Assembly (NCBI RefSeq): GCF_002013915.1
Contig: NZ_MBTF01000001.1
Location: 248,001 to 312,000, forward strand
DNA: 64,000 nt
Direction: 5' to 3'
Source of the DNA: Mucilaginibacter pedocola
Lineage (GTDB): Bacteria; Bacteroidota; Bacteroidia; Sphingobacteriales; Sphingobacteriaceae
Under the pieces are notes generated by a model that made no database searches, was not told where the DNA came from, and was given only the letters and a program-made list of their open reading frames with translations. The position numbers and the translations under genes are program-made. Positions 1 through 9,155 of this stretch are shown here, piece after piece; the first letter of the stretch is position 1; each line of letters starts with the position of its first letter.

Positions 1-1
1 T

Positions 2-1102
2 AACTCCGATTACAAACCCGCTTTTGCAGGGCAAACACGCATCGCTTCGGTAACAACCAAGGCCGCGTATGAGGGCAAGGTTTTAACCTCCGACCTGCAC
101 AGCCCATGGGGCATAGCGGTAATGCCCGATGGCCGCTTGCTCATCACCGAGAAGAGCGGTAAAATAAGAATAGTAACCACCGGCGGCCAAATTGGCGAAG
201 CCATCAGCGGTGTGCCTGCCGTGAACCCTGCCGGGCAGGGTGGTTTGCTGGGTATTTGTGTTGATAATAACTTTAAAACCAACCGCATGGTGTACTGGGC
301 ATTCTCTAATAGGGTTGATAATGCCAATTGCACAGCAGTAGCCAAAGGAAAACTTTCTGCCGATGAAAAAAGCCTGGAGAACGTAAGCATCATTTACCGC
401 GCGTTGCCGGCCTACGATGGTACGCTGCACTATGGCGGCCGCGTTATCATGGCCAAAGACGGGCTGTTGTTCCTGTCAACAGGTGAGCGTTCTGACCTGG
501 TAACCCGTCCACAGGCACAGGATATTAATTCCGCGTTGGGTAAGGTTATTCGTATCACCACCGATGGTAAACCCGCTCCGGGCAACCCATTTGCAGGTAA
601 GGCAAATGCTAAGGCCGAAATTTACTCATACGGCCACCGCAACGTGCAGGGCTTAGCAATACACCCCGTAACCGGCGAACTTTGGGAAACCGAGTTCGGC
701 CCGCGTGGCGGCGATGAAGTTAACCGCGTTTTACCGGGCAAAAACTACGGCTGGCCAACTATCACTTACGGTATCGAATACAGCGGGAAGCAAGTAGGCG
801 ACGCTATTCAACAAAAAGCAGGATTGGAGCAACCGGTTTACTATTACGACCCGGTAATATCGCCAAGCGGCATTACCTTTTACCACGGCGGCGCTATGAC
901 CGAGTGGAATAACAACCTGTTCATCTCGTCGCTGAGCGGTATGCACGTTTGCCGCCTGGTTATCACCAACAACAAAGTGGTTGGCGAAGAAAGGCTGTTA
1001 GCAGGGGAGAACCAACGCTTCCGCGATATTAAGCAAGGAAAAGATGGCGCGCTGTACACCGTTACCGACCAGGGGCGCTTGTACCGCATAGCTAAGAAAT
1101 AA
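2..1102 (+). CDS. PQQ-dependent soluble aldose sugar dehydrogenase (5' partial)
   Basis: The frame is open from base 2, so the start lies outside the window; about 366 residues are visible. The family (GSDH, glucose/sorbosone dehydrogenase, like YliI) oxidises aldoses with PQQ in the periplasm. Visible family motifs are the propeller start HSPWGIAVMPDGRLLITEK, GGLLGICVD, the STGERSD loop, YSYGHRNVQGLAIHP and ETEFGPRGGDEVN, which carry the PQQ/Ca-proximal residues in characterised members. The C-terminus YTVTDQGRLYRI is complete. It stands alone; a strong bidirectional hairpin follows and the next gene converges on it. The N-terminus, where a signal peptide or lipobox would be, cannot be seen. 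Confidence 0.9.
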   Translation, partial: NSDYKPAFAGQTRIASVTTKAAYEGKVLTSDLHSPWGIAVMPDGRLLITEKSGKIRIVTTGGQIGEAISGVPAVNPAGQGGLLGICVDNNFKTNRMVYWAFSNRVDNANCTAVAKGKLSADEKSLENVSIIYRALPAYDGTLHYGGRVIMAKDGLLFLSTGERSDLVTRPQAQDINSALGKVIRITTDGKPAPGNPFAGKANAKAEIYSYGHRNVQGLAIHPVTGELWETEFGPRGGDEVNRVLPGKNYGWPTITYGIEYSGKQVGDAIQQKAGLEQPVYYYDPVISPSGITFYHGGAMTEWNNNLFISSLSGMHVCRLVITNNKVVGEERLLAGENQRFRDIKQGKDGALYTVTDQGRLYRIAKK

Positions 1103-1121
1103 GACGAAGTAATACAATATG

Positions 1122-1156
1122 AAAACACCCGCTGAACCAAAATTCAGCGGGTGTTT
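1122..1156. terminator. Bidirectional Rho-independent terminator
   Basis: A perfect 15-bp stem (AAAACACCCGCTGAA, loop ccaaa, then its complement) has an A-run on one side and a T-run on the other. It sits between two converging genes, so it can end transcription in both directions. Confidence 0.9.
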
Positions 1157-1159
1157 TGT

Positions 1160-1741
1160 TTATGGATGGTGGTTAACAGCCTCGCGCCTTATGCGGCTGA
1201 GCGATTGCGGGGTTATTTGCAGGTACGATGCAATGTATTGCTGCGGTACGCTCAGGGCCAGGTCGGGGTAGCGTTTCATAAACTCTAAGTACCGCTGCTT
1301 TGCCGTACCGAAGTGCAGGAAATCGTTATCCTTTATTTTGTTGATGAGCGCCATCTCTGTAAGCGTTTTGGTGAGGATGAAAAGCTTGGGTATGCGCTCG
1401 CTTGACCGCAGCCATTCGTCGCGCTGTGTGATGAGTAGACGTGCTTCGGTAACCGCCTGCACGCCCGATTCGGCAGGCCGGTGGTTATAAAAGCAATCAA
1501 TATCCATCATGAACTGGTTTTTGCGCATAAAATACCTGGTAGCCTCTTCCTGCTCATCGTTGGTAACGTAAATGCGGAACACGCCCTCATCTACAAAAGC
1601 CAATTGGCCTGATACTTCGCCGGGTGTTATAAAATGCTGGCCGGGTTTTAAGTGGTGCACAGTAAAATCGGCAGTTATTTCTTCAATATCGCCTTCGCCC
1701 AATATCCCGCCGAAGCTTAATGCACGCTTTAAGTTTTCCAT
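1160..1741 (-). CDS. Crp/Fnr family transcriptional regulator
   Basis: 193 residues. The N-terminal half is a cyclic-nucleotide-binding-type beta-roll (FTVHHLKPGQHFITPGEVSG, then VDEGVFRIYV). The C-terminus has the short helix-turn-helix end typical of this Bacteroidota subgroup (YIASYLQITPQSLSRIRR). The canonical cAMP phosphate-binding loop is not evident, so the effector is unknown. Its start lies 3 bp after the stop of the epimerase/reductase gene at 1745-2770, so the two are probably co-transcribed and the regulator may control that enzyme (inference). It is a paralogue in type of the regulator at 40042-40626. Confidence 0.9.
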   Translation of the reverse strand: MENLKRALSFGGILGEGDIEEITADFTVHHLKPGQHFITPGEVSGQLAFVDEGVFRIYVTNDEQEEATRYFMRKNQFMMDIDCFYNHRPAESGVQAVTEARLLITQRDEWLRSSERIPKLFILTKTLTEMALINKIKDNDFLHFGTAKQRYLEFMKRYPDLALSVPQQYIASYLQITPQSLSRIRREAVNHHP

Positions 1742-1744
1742 CTG

Positions 1745-2770
1745 TTATTTTAAAAGGCCGAGCGCTATCAAACTTTCGGCACAACTTATTACCGCCTCGC
1801 GGTTATCAATAGGTTGCCAGCCCAATAGCCTCCGTGCCTTGCTGCTGTTGGCTCTGCGTTGTTTGCCCAGATCGAGCAGTACGGGACCCAATGCCTTATC
1901 GAACCATGCCAATATACGTGTTAAAAAGTTGGGCAGTATGCTTTTGGGTATTTTCCTGCCGGGATATTTGCTGCGAAGTATGGCCGAAACTTCCGGGAAG
2001 GATAGGAATCCCGCCGAACTGATGAAGCGCTCACCCGCTGCTTCGGGTTTTTCCATGGCCAGGATAAGCGAATCGGCAACAGAGCGTACATCCACTACAT
2101 CAAAACCTATGTTGGGTATAGCAGGCATACTACCATCCATCATTTTCAAAACAATATTAGCGGAGGTTCCGAAGTCATCTTCCAGCACAGGGCCAAGTAT
2201 AGCGCCGGGCAATACGGTAACCAGTTCCATGCCGCTTTTGTTGGCTTTTATAAAATCCCAAGCAGCTTTTTCGGCAATGGTTTTACTGCGGAAATAGGGG
2301 GTAGTATCGGCTTTGTTCGTTGCATCGGTCCACACGGTCTCATCATGAGTGCCGCTTTCTTGCCCGGCGGGTTTGCCGTAAAGCACCGCGCTTGATGATG
2401 AGGTAAGTACCACCCGTTTCACACCCGCAGCCGATGCTGCCTTTAAAATAAATAGTACGCCGTTTTTGGCAGGGATGATCAGTTCGTCTTCGTGCTTCGG
2501 CGTTTCGCGTGGGAAGGGGGAGGCGATATGCTGCACATAGTCGATATCCTCGCAAAGCTTGGCCCAAACCTTTTCGTCGGATAATTCGGCTTGTGCAAAG
2601 CTTAAATTGGCTGTATGCTCGGTGTGTTTGGCGATGACGTTTTTTATGGCCTCAGCGCGCTTCTGATCGCGCAGGGTGCCTACAACTTCATAACCTTTAT
2701 TTAGTAACTGTATAGCGGTATGCGAACCTAAAAAACCGGAAATGCCGGTTAGCAAAACTCTCTTTTTCAT
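1745..2770 (-). CDS. NAD(P)-dependent epimerase/dihydroflavonol-reductase-like protein
   Basis: Extended short-chain dehydrogenase of 341 residues. The Rossmann motif GISGFLGSHTA is at the N-terminus, followed by the catalytic region VVLTSSSSAVLYG and YFRSKTIAEKAAW (YxxxK form). This pattern fits dihydroflavonol-4-reductase/aldehyde-reductase-like members that reduce small carbonyls with NADPH. I start at the MKKRVLLTG methionine; seven further in-frame codons upstream (MVYNNNT) are less likely. The upstream sequence has a TACCTTTG box that fits the Bacteroidota -7 element, but the nearest TTG is too far away. The Crp/Fnr gene follows after 3 bp. The true substrate cannot be read from the sequence. 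Confidence 0.88.
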   Translation of the reverse strand: MKKRVLLTGISGFLGSHTAIQLLNKGYEVVGTLRDQKRAEAIKNVIAKHTEHTANLSFAQAELSDEKVWAKLCEDIDYVQHIASPFPRETPKHEDELIIPAKNGVLFILKAASAAGVKRVVLTSSSSAVLYGKPAGQESGTHDETVWTDATNKADTTPYFRSKTIAEKAAWDFIKANKSGMELVTVLPGAILGPVLEDDFGTSANIVLKMMDGSMPAIPNIGFDVVDVRSVADSLILAMEKPEAAGERFISSAGFLSFPEVSAILRSKYPGRKIPKSILPNFLTRILAWFDKALGPVLLDLGKQRRANSSKARRLLGWQPIDNREAVISCAESLIALGLLK

Positions 2771-2864
2771 GGTGTTATTATTATAAACCAAAGGTAGAGA
2801 GGTGGTTTGGGATGAGCGCTTAACAATTGGTAAGAAATAAGATCTGATGGAATATCCGCCCGGC

Positions 2865-3012
2865 GAGTTAACTCACCCCGACGACCCGCCATTCGCGGGC
2901 GTCGACCCTCTCTGTCTGCGACAAAGAGGGTGGAAACAAAAAAGCAGCTCACCCTTTTTCCGCTTGCGGAGAGAGGGTCGAACAGCGCAGCGCATTCGGG
3001 GTGAGACAACTC
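2865..3012. repeat. MITE-like element with terminal inverted repeats and three hairpins
   Basis: The 17-bp ends (2865-2881 and 2996-3012, starting gagttaactcacccc) are inverted copies with 15 of 17 matches. Three hairpins lie between them: 2880-2904, 2905-2931 (12-bp arms, 3-nt loop, one mismatch) and 2951-2978. No convincing coding frame is present. The compact form suggests a dispersed intergenic element; copy number needs a genome search. It lies between a gene start at 2770 and the gene end at 3038. Confidence 0.65.
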
Positions 3013-3037
3013 ACCGAGCAATCGCCACACATGCTTC

Positions 3038-3451
3038 TCAGTCTTCCTCTATTTCCTTCACCACTTTCTCCGCCTCGGCTTTTTCTAATTTGATTTTTTG
3101 CCTTAGCAAAGCAAAATAACTCATGTAGAAATTAGCTATCCATATCATGGAGAAACCGGCGAGTACATAGCCCCGCCAATCGGGAAGCAAAAGTTTGAAG
3201 CGGGTAATAAAGAGTACCAGCAGGGTAACGTAATGGCTAAAGCAATACTCGCAGGTGAAAAGGTAAAAGAATTTACGCTGCACCATGGTTTTGCAGGTTT
3301 TGCATTTGTTGCTGCAATACTCACGCACCTCGCGGAAGACCTCCTCATGCGTAACCGTCCAGGCAATGCAGGCTACGGGTAGGGGCAACAAAAAAAGCCA
3401 GGCGATCTGTTCGATGAGCGTCATATAAGCCATCAACACCAAGGCAGCCAA
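3038..3451 (-). CDS. Small cysteine-rich membrane protein, unknown function
   Basis: 137 residues; I do not recognise the family. An N-terminal hydrophobic segment (about 8-32) precedes a cysteine-rich stretch with the pattern CSNKCKTCK and then CEYC, which could bind a metal. Two more hydrophobic segments follow (about 72-90 and 95-115), then a charged C-terminal helix (KIKLEKAEAEKVVKEIEED). Methionines 7 and 10 are alternative starts. It lies directly upstream of the helicase stop on the same strand with a 13-bp gap, so it follows the helicase in the transcript. Confidence 0.7.
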   Translation of the reverse strand: MAALVLMAYMTLIEQIAWLFLLPLPVACIAWTVTHEEVFREVREYCSNKCKTCKTMVQRKFFYLFTCEYCFSHYVTLLVLFITRFKLLLPDWRGYVLAGFSMIWIANFYMSYFALLRQKIKLEKAEAEKVVKEIEED

Positions 3452-3464
3452 TTAGTTTGGCCGT

Positions 3465-5357
3465 TTAATTCATATACTCCCAAGCACTTTTGTAGCCGCC
3501 GATATCTTCGGCATACTTCAGCATATCTGCATAAAAAGGCAGGCGGGTAATGGTAGCGCTATCACCAATGATGACGAGTTTCTTCCGTGCACGTGTCATG
3601 GCCACGTTCATGCGGCGGGTATCGCTCAGGAAGCCGATGGTGCCCTCGTTATTACTGCGCACCATGCTGATGTAAACCACATCGCGCTCCTGCCCCTGAA
3701 AACTGTCGATGGTATTGATGCTGATGTTGGCTTTGTGTTCCACTAATGGCGAGGCCTCGAATAACTCCTGCAATAGCCGTACCTGGCTTTTATAGGGCGA
3801 AATAATGGCGATAGATGGGAAAGGAATACTACTTGCCGCAATTTGCCCGGCGAGGTTATCCAAGTGCTTAAAAAGAAAAGCTGCCTCATCGGGGTTGATG
3901 CTGCTGGTACCTTCCGGCTTTTCGTCGAATCCGCAGCCAGCGGCATCTACAAAACTCATCGGGGTATCGCCTTCAAACAATAAACGCTTTGCTACCGAAG
4001 CGTTTGCTATTAAACGGTTGCCATAAAACTCTGCCGACGAGAAGCCCATAATAGCCTCGTTCATACGGTATTGCTCTTCCAGTAAAGTAACAGCAGTAGT
4101 GTGGGTAATGGCGCATTTCTCCAGCAGGGTAGTGCTTAAGCCGTTGCGCGCGGCTGTTTCCGATTTGATGGTGGGCGGTAGTTGGAAATGGTCGCCCGCC
4201 ATAATTAGTTTCTCAGCTTTCAATATCGGTATCCAGCAGGCAGGTTCGAGCGCCTGGCCGGCTTCGTCTATCACCACGGTGTGGTACTTTTTATCGCGAA
4301 CCGTATAGTGATTACATCCCACCAGGGTGGCGGTTATTACCTGTGCTTTCTCGGCAAGGTCGTCTATTACAAATTGCTCTATCTTTGCCACCTCCTTCAT
4401 AATACGGTGCGCTTCGTCGAACAGTGCCTTGCGTTGGTCGCGCTCTCGCTTTCCAAAGCTGCGCTTGTATTGGTGCGCCATGTTTTTAAAACCTGCCGCC
4501 TGTTTCTTCAGCTGTTTGGCATCTTTCATGTATTGATGCGTTGCCATTTTACTGTCCAACGTCAGTCCGTTCAGCTTTTCGGATACACCGGCCGGGTTGC
4601 CAATACGCAGCACGTTCAGTCCTTCGGCGGCTAATTTTTCGCTCAAAAGGTCAACTGCGGTATTGCTGGGTGCAACCACTAAAACCTGTTTACCGTTTTG
4701 TTTTATCAGGCTTTTAATGGCTTGCACAATGGTGGTCGTTTTACCTGTACCCGGCGGACCGTGTACTATGGCCAACTCGTTGGCTGCTAATATCTGCTGC
4801 ACTGCGGCTGATTGTGATGGGTTGAGTTTATTGTTGGGCAGCTTAATAACATCCGGCAAAAACGTTGCTTCTGCCTGTTCCGTTAAAACGCGCACAAGTT
4901 TGCCTTCGGTTTTTTCTATAATGGCATCGGCTTGTTTAAGCGCCTCCTGCATTTCGTCGTAACTATTGTTATCGAACAGCAGTTCCACACCCAGCTTGCC
5001 GTCGCGGCTCCAGTCGGGCAGTTCTTCTGTAAAAAGGGTTATCTTCAGCCTGTCGCCACCCTGGTAGGCGATGGTGCCCTCTACTCGGTCGGTGCCAGCG
5101 TTGTGGTTCGAGAAGAGTACCGCCGGTGCGCCGAATCTAAATTGGTGGGCAATATCTTTATGCGTGGTACGCTCCAACTCAACGGTCAAATAATCGCCGC
5201 GACTGGGTTCGCTGCTGCGGATAGCTATAGGGTACCAGGTAATGCCTGCCGCGCGCCTGTCGGTTACCGATGTACTTTGCGTGAGTTTTAAATAGGCTTC
5301 GCGGTCGTCATCTCGTTCGGTTTTCAGTAATTGCAGCAGGTTTTTAAAGTAGTCCAT
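3465..5357 (-). CDS. Superfamily 1 DNA/RNA helicase, IGHMBP2/UPF1-like
   Basis: 630 residues from the MDYFKNLLQ start; the frame is open 32 codons further but that stretch looks non-coding. An N-terminal OB-like region precedes the helicase core. Motif I is GPPGTGKTTT (about residue 200), motif II VIDEAGQALEP (about 360), motif III GDHFQLPPT, motif IV EQYRMNEAIMGF, motif V SINTIDSFQGQERDVV, and motif VI NVAMTRARKKLVIIGD. Family members are ATP-dependent 5'-3' helicases of the UPF1-like group; AAA_11/AAA_12 domains are expected. The bacterial role is not well defined. The start is divergent from the TPR kinase at 5494, leaving about 135 bp for both promoters. Confidence 0.9.
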   Translation of the reverse strand: MDYFKNLLQLLKTERDDDREAYLKLTQSTSVTDRRAAGITWYPIAIRSSEPSRGDYLTVELERTTHKDIAHQFRFGAPAVLFSNHNAGTDRVEGTIAYQGGDRLKITLFTEELPDWSRDGKLGVELLFDNNSYDEMQEALKQADAIIEKTEGKLVRVLTEQAEATFLPDVIKLPNNKLNPSQSAAVQQILAANELAIVHGPPGTGKTTTIVQAIKSLIKQNGKQVLVVAPSNTAVDLLSEKLAAEGLNVLRIGNPAGVSEKLNGLTLDSKMATHQYMKDAKQLKKQAAGFKNMAHQYKRSFGKRERDQRKALFDEAHRIMKEVAKIEQFVIDDLAEKAQVITATLVGCNHYTVRDKKYHTVVIDEAGQALEPACWIPILKAEKLIMAGDHFQLPPTIKSETAARNGLSTTLLEKCAITHTTAVTLLEEQYRMNEAIMGFSSAEFYGNRLIANASVAKRLLFEGDTPMSFVDAAGCGFDEKPEGTSSINPDEAAFLFKHLDNLAGQIAASSIPFPSIAIISPYKSQVRLLQELFEASPLVEHKANISINTIDSFQGQERDVVYISMVRSNNEGTIGFLSDTRRMNVAMTRARKKLVIIGDSATITRLPFYADMLKYAEDIGGYKSAWEYMN

Positions 5358-5493
5358 CGGGCGCAAAGGTAATAAAAGCTGTTTGGGTGCATAAAATAGC
5401 CCGCTATACAGTCTTTTTAGAGAACATAGGAATAAACTTGTTGTTATTCTCAAAAAATACCCATAATATGCTTCTGGTTTGATAGATGCCCTT

Positions 5494-7320
5494 ATGAAGA
5501 AAGTTTTTTGCCTATTCCTGCTTTTCTTTACCGCGCTTGCAAGCCGCGCCCAATCGCCCGAATTGTTTAAACTTCAATCGGCTTTACCCGCTATTACCGA
5601 TAGCACCCGCTATGTTGATGCCCTGAACAGGATAGCTATGTTGCTGTACGAAAAAAATGTAGACAGCACCTTTTACTACACCCGCCAAGCGCGGGTAATT
5701 GCTGATAGATTGAACTATGCAAAAGGCCAGGCGGATGCTCAAAATAACCTCGGCGTATTTTTCGATATAAAAGGCAACCCCCAAATGGCGCTTCGCTATT
5801 ACAACGAAGGGCAAATAGGCTACAGGGCGCTGAAAGATTCGGCCAATATGGTGCAGTCGCTAATGAACATCGCCATGATATATAAAGTGCTGGGAAAAGA
5901 TGCCCGAGCCATTGGTTATTTTGACGACGCGCTTAAATTAGGCGGTAAAATAAAACAAGATTCGATACAAGCATTGGCCATTTATAATTACCTACTGGCG
6001 TATCCCGCCCATTTTGACCATTCTACCACAGCAAAACGCATAGACGAGGCGCTTCGCATTGCTAACCGTTACAAGGATACCCGTACCATCATCGCTATCG
6101 ACCAACTGCTTGCCGATGATATGATCACCCATGGCGAACGCGATAAAGGGTTGGCCATGCTCGAGAGAACCATCCAAACGGCGCTGGATAAGAAACTCTA
6201 TTATGTGTCGATGGATATGATGGCCGACCTGGGCGGGCAGATAGCTAAAACAGATCCGGCTAAAGCTGCTGCAGTATACAGGCAAGGATTGGCCATAGCA
6301 CAAAAGAACAGTTATCTTTTTTACGGTGAGTTATTGGCCCGGAGGTTATTTGAGTTGCATACCGCCCGGGGCGATAGCGCGCAGGCTGGTAATTATAGCC
6401 GTTTGCTGATATCCCTGCACGATCAGCAGGAGGAGCTAACACGAGCTTCGGGGATAGATTACCTTGACTATACTCTGCAGGAAGAACAACTGCGCAGGCT
6501 TACCCTGCGGTCGAAATACGAGAATACCTTGCTGGCACTCGCAATAGTTGCTTTCATATCAACCATTGCGGTTGCGGTGGCTATTTGGCGCAACTTAAGG
6601 CAAAGCAAAATACGTAACACCCAAATGCAGAAAACCCTGGTAGCATTAGAGCAAAGCCAGGCCGACAATACCCGCATGATGAAGGTTGTAGCGCACGATC
6701 TGCGTAACCCCATAGGCGCTATACAATCTATCACCACCATGATGCTGGACGAGCAGGGGCAAAGCGAAGATGACAGGGAGATGCTGGAGATGATCCGCAC
6801 CTCGGCCGTTAATTCGCTGGAACTGGTGAGCGACCTGCTGCAAGTGCAATTCAGCGCCGAAGAATTAAAGAAAGAACCTGTTGATATTGCGCAGATGCTG
6901 CAGTACTGTGTATCGTTACTGGGTGATAAGGCAGAGGCAAAAAAACAACAACTGCAATTAGAAACTATAGCAGCCACACTTCCTGCCAGCCGCGAGAAAC
7001 TTTGGCGTGTGGTGAGTAACCTTATTGCCAATGCCATCAAATTCAGCCCGACTGGGGCCGATATTTTTATTAAGATGGAGCACCTGCCCGGGCGAATCCT
7101 GATATCGGTAAAAGATAGTGGGATAGGCATACCACCCGAGATGAAGGATAAGATATTCGACTTGTTTACCGAAGCTAAAAGGCCGGGCACGGCAGGGGAG
7201 CAAGCCTTTGGCTTGGGGCTGGCCATTTCCAAACAGATCGTAGAGGCCCACGGCGGCAGGATATGGTTCGATAGCGAAATAAACCGCGGGACGGTTTTTT
7301 ATGTGGAGCTGCCGGCTTAG
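5494..7320 (+). CDS. TPR-containing sensor histidine kinase
   Basis: 608 residues from MKKVFCLFLLFFTALASRAQ, a clear signal peptide; an upstream in-frame ATG at 5479 would add five residues. The periplasmic half is built of TPR-like repeats (for example AQNNLGVFFDIKGNPQMALRYY). One transmembrane segment (LALAIVAFISTIAVAVAIW) is followed by a coiled segment, the HisKA domain with the phospho-acceptor in VVAHDLRNPIGA (about His401), and the HATPase boxes NLIANAIKFS (N), DSGIGIPPEMKDKIFDLF (G1/F) and GLGLAISKQIVEAHGG (G2). No response regulator is adjacent, so it is an orphan kinase. It may respond to cell-envelope or nutrient signals through the TPRs (inference). Confidence 0.9.
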   Translation: MKKVFCLFLLFFTALASRAQSPELFKLQSALPAITDSTRYVDALNRIAMLLYEKNVDSTFYYTRQARVIADRLNYAKGQADAQNNLGVFFDIKGNPQMALRYYNEGQIGYRALKDSANMVQSLMNIAMIYKVLGKDARAIGYFDDALKLGGKIKQDSIQALAIYNYLLAYPAHFDHSTTAKRIDEALRIANRYKDTRTIIAIDQLLADDMITHGERDKGLAMLERTIQTALDKKLYYVSMDMMADLGGQIAKTDPAKAAAVYRQGLAIAQKNSYLFYGELLARRLFELHTARGDSAQAGNYSRLLISLHDQQEELTRASGIDYLDYTLQEEQLRRLTLRSKYENTLLALAIVAFISTIAVAVAIWRNLRQSKIRNTQMQKTLVALEQSQADNTRMMKVVAHDLRNPIGAIQSITTMMLDEQGQSEDDREMLEMIRTSAVNSLELVSDLLQVQFSAEELKKEPVDIAQMLQYCVSLLGDKAEAKKQQLQLETIAATLPASREKLWRVVSNLIANAIKFSPTGADIFIKMEHLPGRILISVKDSGIGIPPEMKDKIFDLFTEAKRPGTAGEQAFGLGLAISKQIVEAHGGRIWFDSEINRGTVFYVELPA

Positions 7321-7580
7321 AGAAGGCTTTTATTTTGTAATGGGTGACGGATGTATTGTAAGTCGTTTTTCGAAATATTCCTGTGCTTCCTTATAGTTAC
7401 GTTTCTTGTGTCCTTTCCGGCCTAAAAAACCTATTTAATTCTGACCTAACCTAAGTTGAGTAATAAGCTTATTTACCGTGTTTTAATCAGTTAAAAAACG
7501 TATTTATACCTTTTTTTCGCGATTGATTAATATTTAACATTACGATATAATTAAATATACGTACACCTAAACTAAAAACA

Positions 7581-7931
7581 ATGATTGAGTGGAAATTAAC
7601 GGATACCAATTGCTCATGTTTATACATGACATTGGCAGATTGTGAACAACTAACGCCTGCAAATGATTCGTTTGACGATAGTGGCTTATACTTAATGTCG
7701 CAACTGCCTTTTTTTGATAATGGCGCAAGTGATGATATTCATCGGGCCGCAGCTATTATGTTGTCTATCAGAATAGATAGCGAATTTGTTAATGTGTACC
7801 TGGCAACCTATGCGGAAGGGAAATCTAAGGAAGATGCACTTGATGCAATTTCGGCAGTATTGCAAAAAGCTGAAAAAACTATCACTGATTTAGCAGACGA
7901 GGTTTCTAAAAATTACATTTTCCTACTATGA
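7581..7931 (+). CDS. Hypothetical protein, first gene of a two-gene unit
   Basis: 116 residues, acidic, no signal peptide or membrane segment; family not recognised. It begins MIEWKLTDTNCSCLYMT and has a helical C-terminal half (EDALDAISAVLQKAEKTITDLADEV). Its TGA overlaps the next ATG (ATGA at 7928-7931), which indicates translational coupling to the predicted outer-membrane protein. AT content here is higher than in the flanking genes, consistent with recent acquisition. A 260-bp AT-rich leader precedes it. Confidence 0.65.
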   Translation: MIEWKLTDTNCSCLYMTLADCEQLTPANDSFDDSGLYLMSQLPFFDNGASDDIHRAAAIMLSIRIDSEFVNVYLATYAEGKSKEDALDAISAVLQKAEKTITDLADEVSKNYIFLL

Positions 7932-9112
7932 CGAAATATATAGTTTTTATAATAGCTTTTTGCTGTAGCACGGTGGCGACGGCTCAAAATCAAGATCCAA
8001 ATAGCGCATTGGTTAACAGGATATCTACAAACATAACAGATATAAATTTAAGTAAAGATGTTATTCAAAAAACCTTTGATGAGGTTTTTTCAAATCCCGA
8101 TATCTTAAACGATGCAACGGCGAAATTACTTACAGCATTTAAAGGCAAGCCGGGGGTAATGAAGTTTATGAGAGACCTGAACTTTAAATTCAAAACATTT
8201 CAAACTGATAATCAACCCGCGTCTTTAGGTTTCGAGTATAAATACGAAAACAGTTGGTCCAAATTCCAAACCGTTGGGTCAAAAATAGTCAATCAAAGCA
8301 TCAGCCTGAATTTTAACGGTAACGTAGCCTTTAAGAAAAGTTACAACCCGGCAAATTTTTTAGAATCAAAATTTCAATATAACGGCACTTTTAATTGGGG
8401 CGCGAAAAGCAAACAGCTTTCCCGTAACGACGCGCTAGCTGTTTACGCGCTCGACCGACAAATCCTGCCGTTAACCGGCACTAACAGCCAGGCTTTGGCA
8501 GATTTATTAGTGCAGCGGGCTAATTACATACATTTTAGCAACCAGTACTATATTGGGGCAAGCGGCAATATGTCTTATGAATCAAACCAGGATTTTTCTA
8601 AACATCAGCTCGCTCCCGGCGTACTCCTCAATGTTGGGGCAAAGGCATGGGATAAGAATGGAACGTTACAGTATTTCAACTTGCTTGATTATCCGTTTGC
8701 TTTAATAAGGTATGCAACCGGCGATCGCTTATATTTATCGGGTGCTTCATTTCCCTCCGCTTTAGTAGGGGTAGATTATGTAGTGCCTACTCAGGATAGC
8801 GTACGCAAAGCTTTAACTGGTAATCTCGATCCATTTTCGCGGTTTAGGTTTGAAATCTCTTTTAAAACAAAGGCAGTAAGTGTGGCAAAACAGGTAATAT
8901 ATTTCAGTGCCGACTATCGCTTATATAAAGAAATAAACGCAAGCGAAGCCATCAAAAATAACGGTACCGATAGGTTTAATTACTTCGTAATGTCGCTCGA
9001 ATCAAATAACGGTTTTTTTGTTCATTTCACAACCGGCAAATTGCCTTTTGACAGAAAAAGTGATAACACCTATGGAATTGGCTTTCATTACGATTTAGGT
9101 AATTGGAAATAA
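7928..9112 (+). CDS. Predicted secreted/outer-membrane beta-barrel protein, unknown function
   Basis: 394 residues with a signal peptide (MTKYIVFIIAFCCSTVATAQ). After a helical N-terminal region (30-80) the sequence alternates aromatic and polar residues in many short strands (ISLNFNGNVAFKKS, FQYNGTFNWGAKS, FRFEISFKTKAV) and ends YGIGFHYDLGNWK, as in outer-membrane barrels. I recognise no named family. It overlaps the upstream gene by 4 bp, and a cognate function with that cytoplasmic protein is inferred from the overlap only. Confidence 0.7.
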   Translation: MTKYIVFIIAFCCSTVATAQNQDPNSALVNRISTNITDINLSKDVIQKTFDEVFSNPDILNDATAKLLTAFKGKPGVMKFMRDLNFKFKTFQTDNQPASLGFEYKYENSWSKFQTVGSKIVNQSISLNFNGNVAFKKSYNPANFLESKFQYNGTFNWGAKSKQLSRNDALAVYALDRQILPLTGTNSQALADLLVQRANYIHFSNQYYIGASGNMSYESNQDFSKHQLAPGVLLNVGAKAWDKNGTLQYFNLLDYPFALIRYATGDRLYLSGASFPSALVGVDYVVPTQDSVRKALTGNLDPFSRFRFEISFKTKAVSVAKQVIYFSADYRLYKEINASEAIKNNGTDRFNYFVMSLESNNGFFVHFTTGKLPFDRKSDNTYGIGFHYDLGNWK

Positions 9113-9155
9113 TTGGGCGTGTTTATTAAAAAGCACCAACTGTTTTATTGTTAAT

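Noticed and set aside
1572..2297. 241-codon ORF on the plus strand
   Set aside because: It runs antisense across two genes with clear family motifs and has no recognisable domain.
6468..7232. 254-codon ORF on the minus strand
   Set aside because: It is antisense to the histidine kinase core with all its conserved boxes; Ser/Cys-rich shadow translation.
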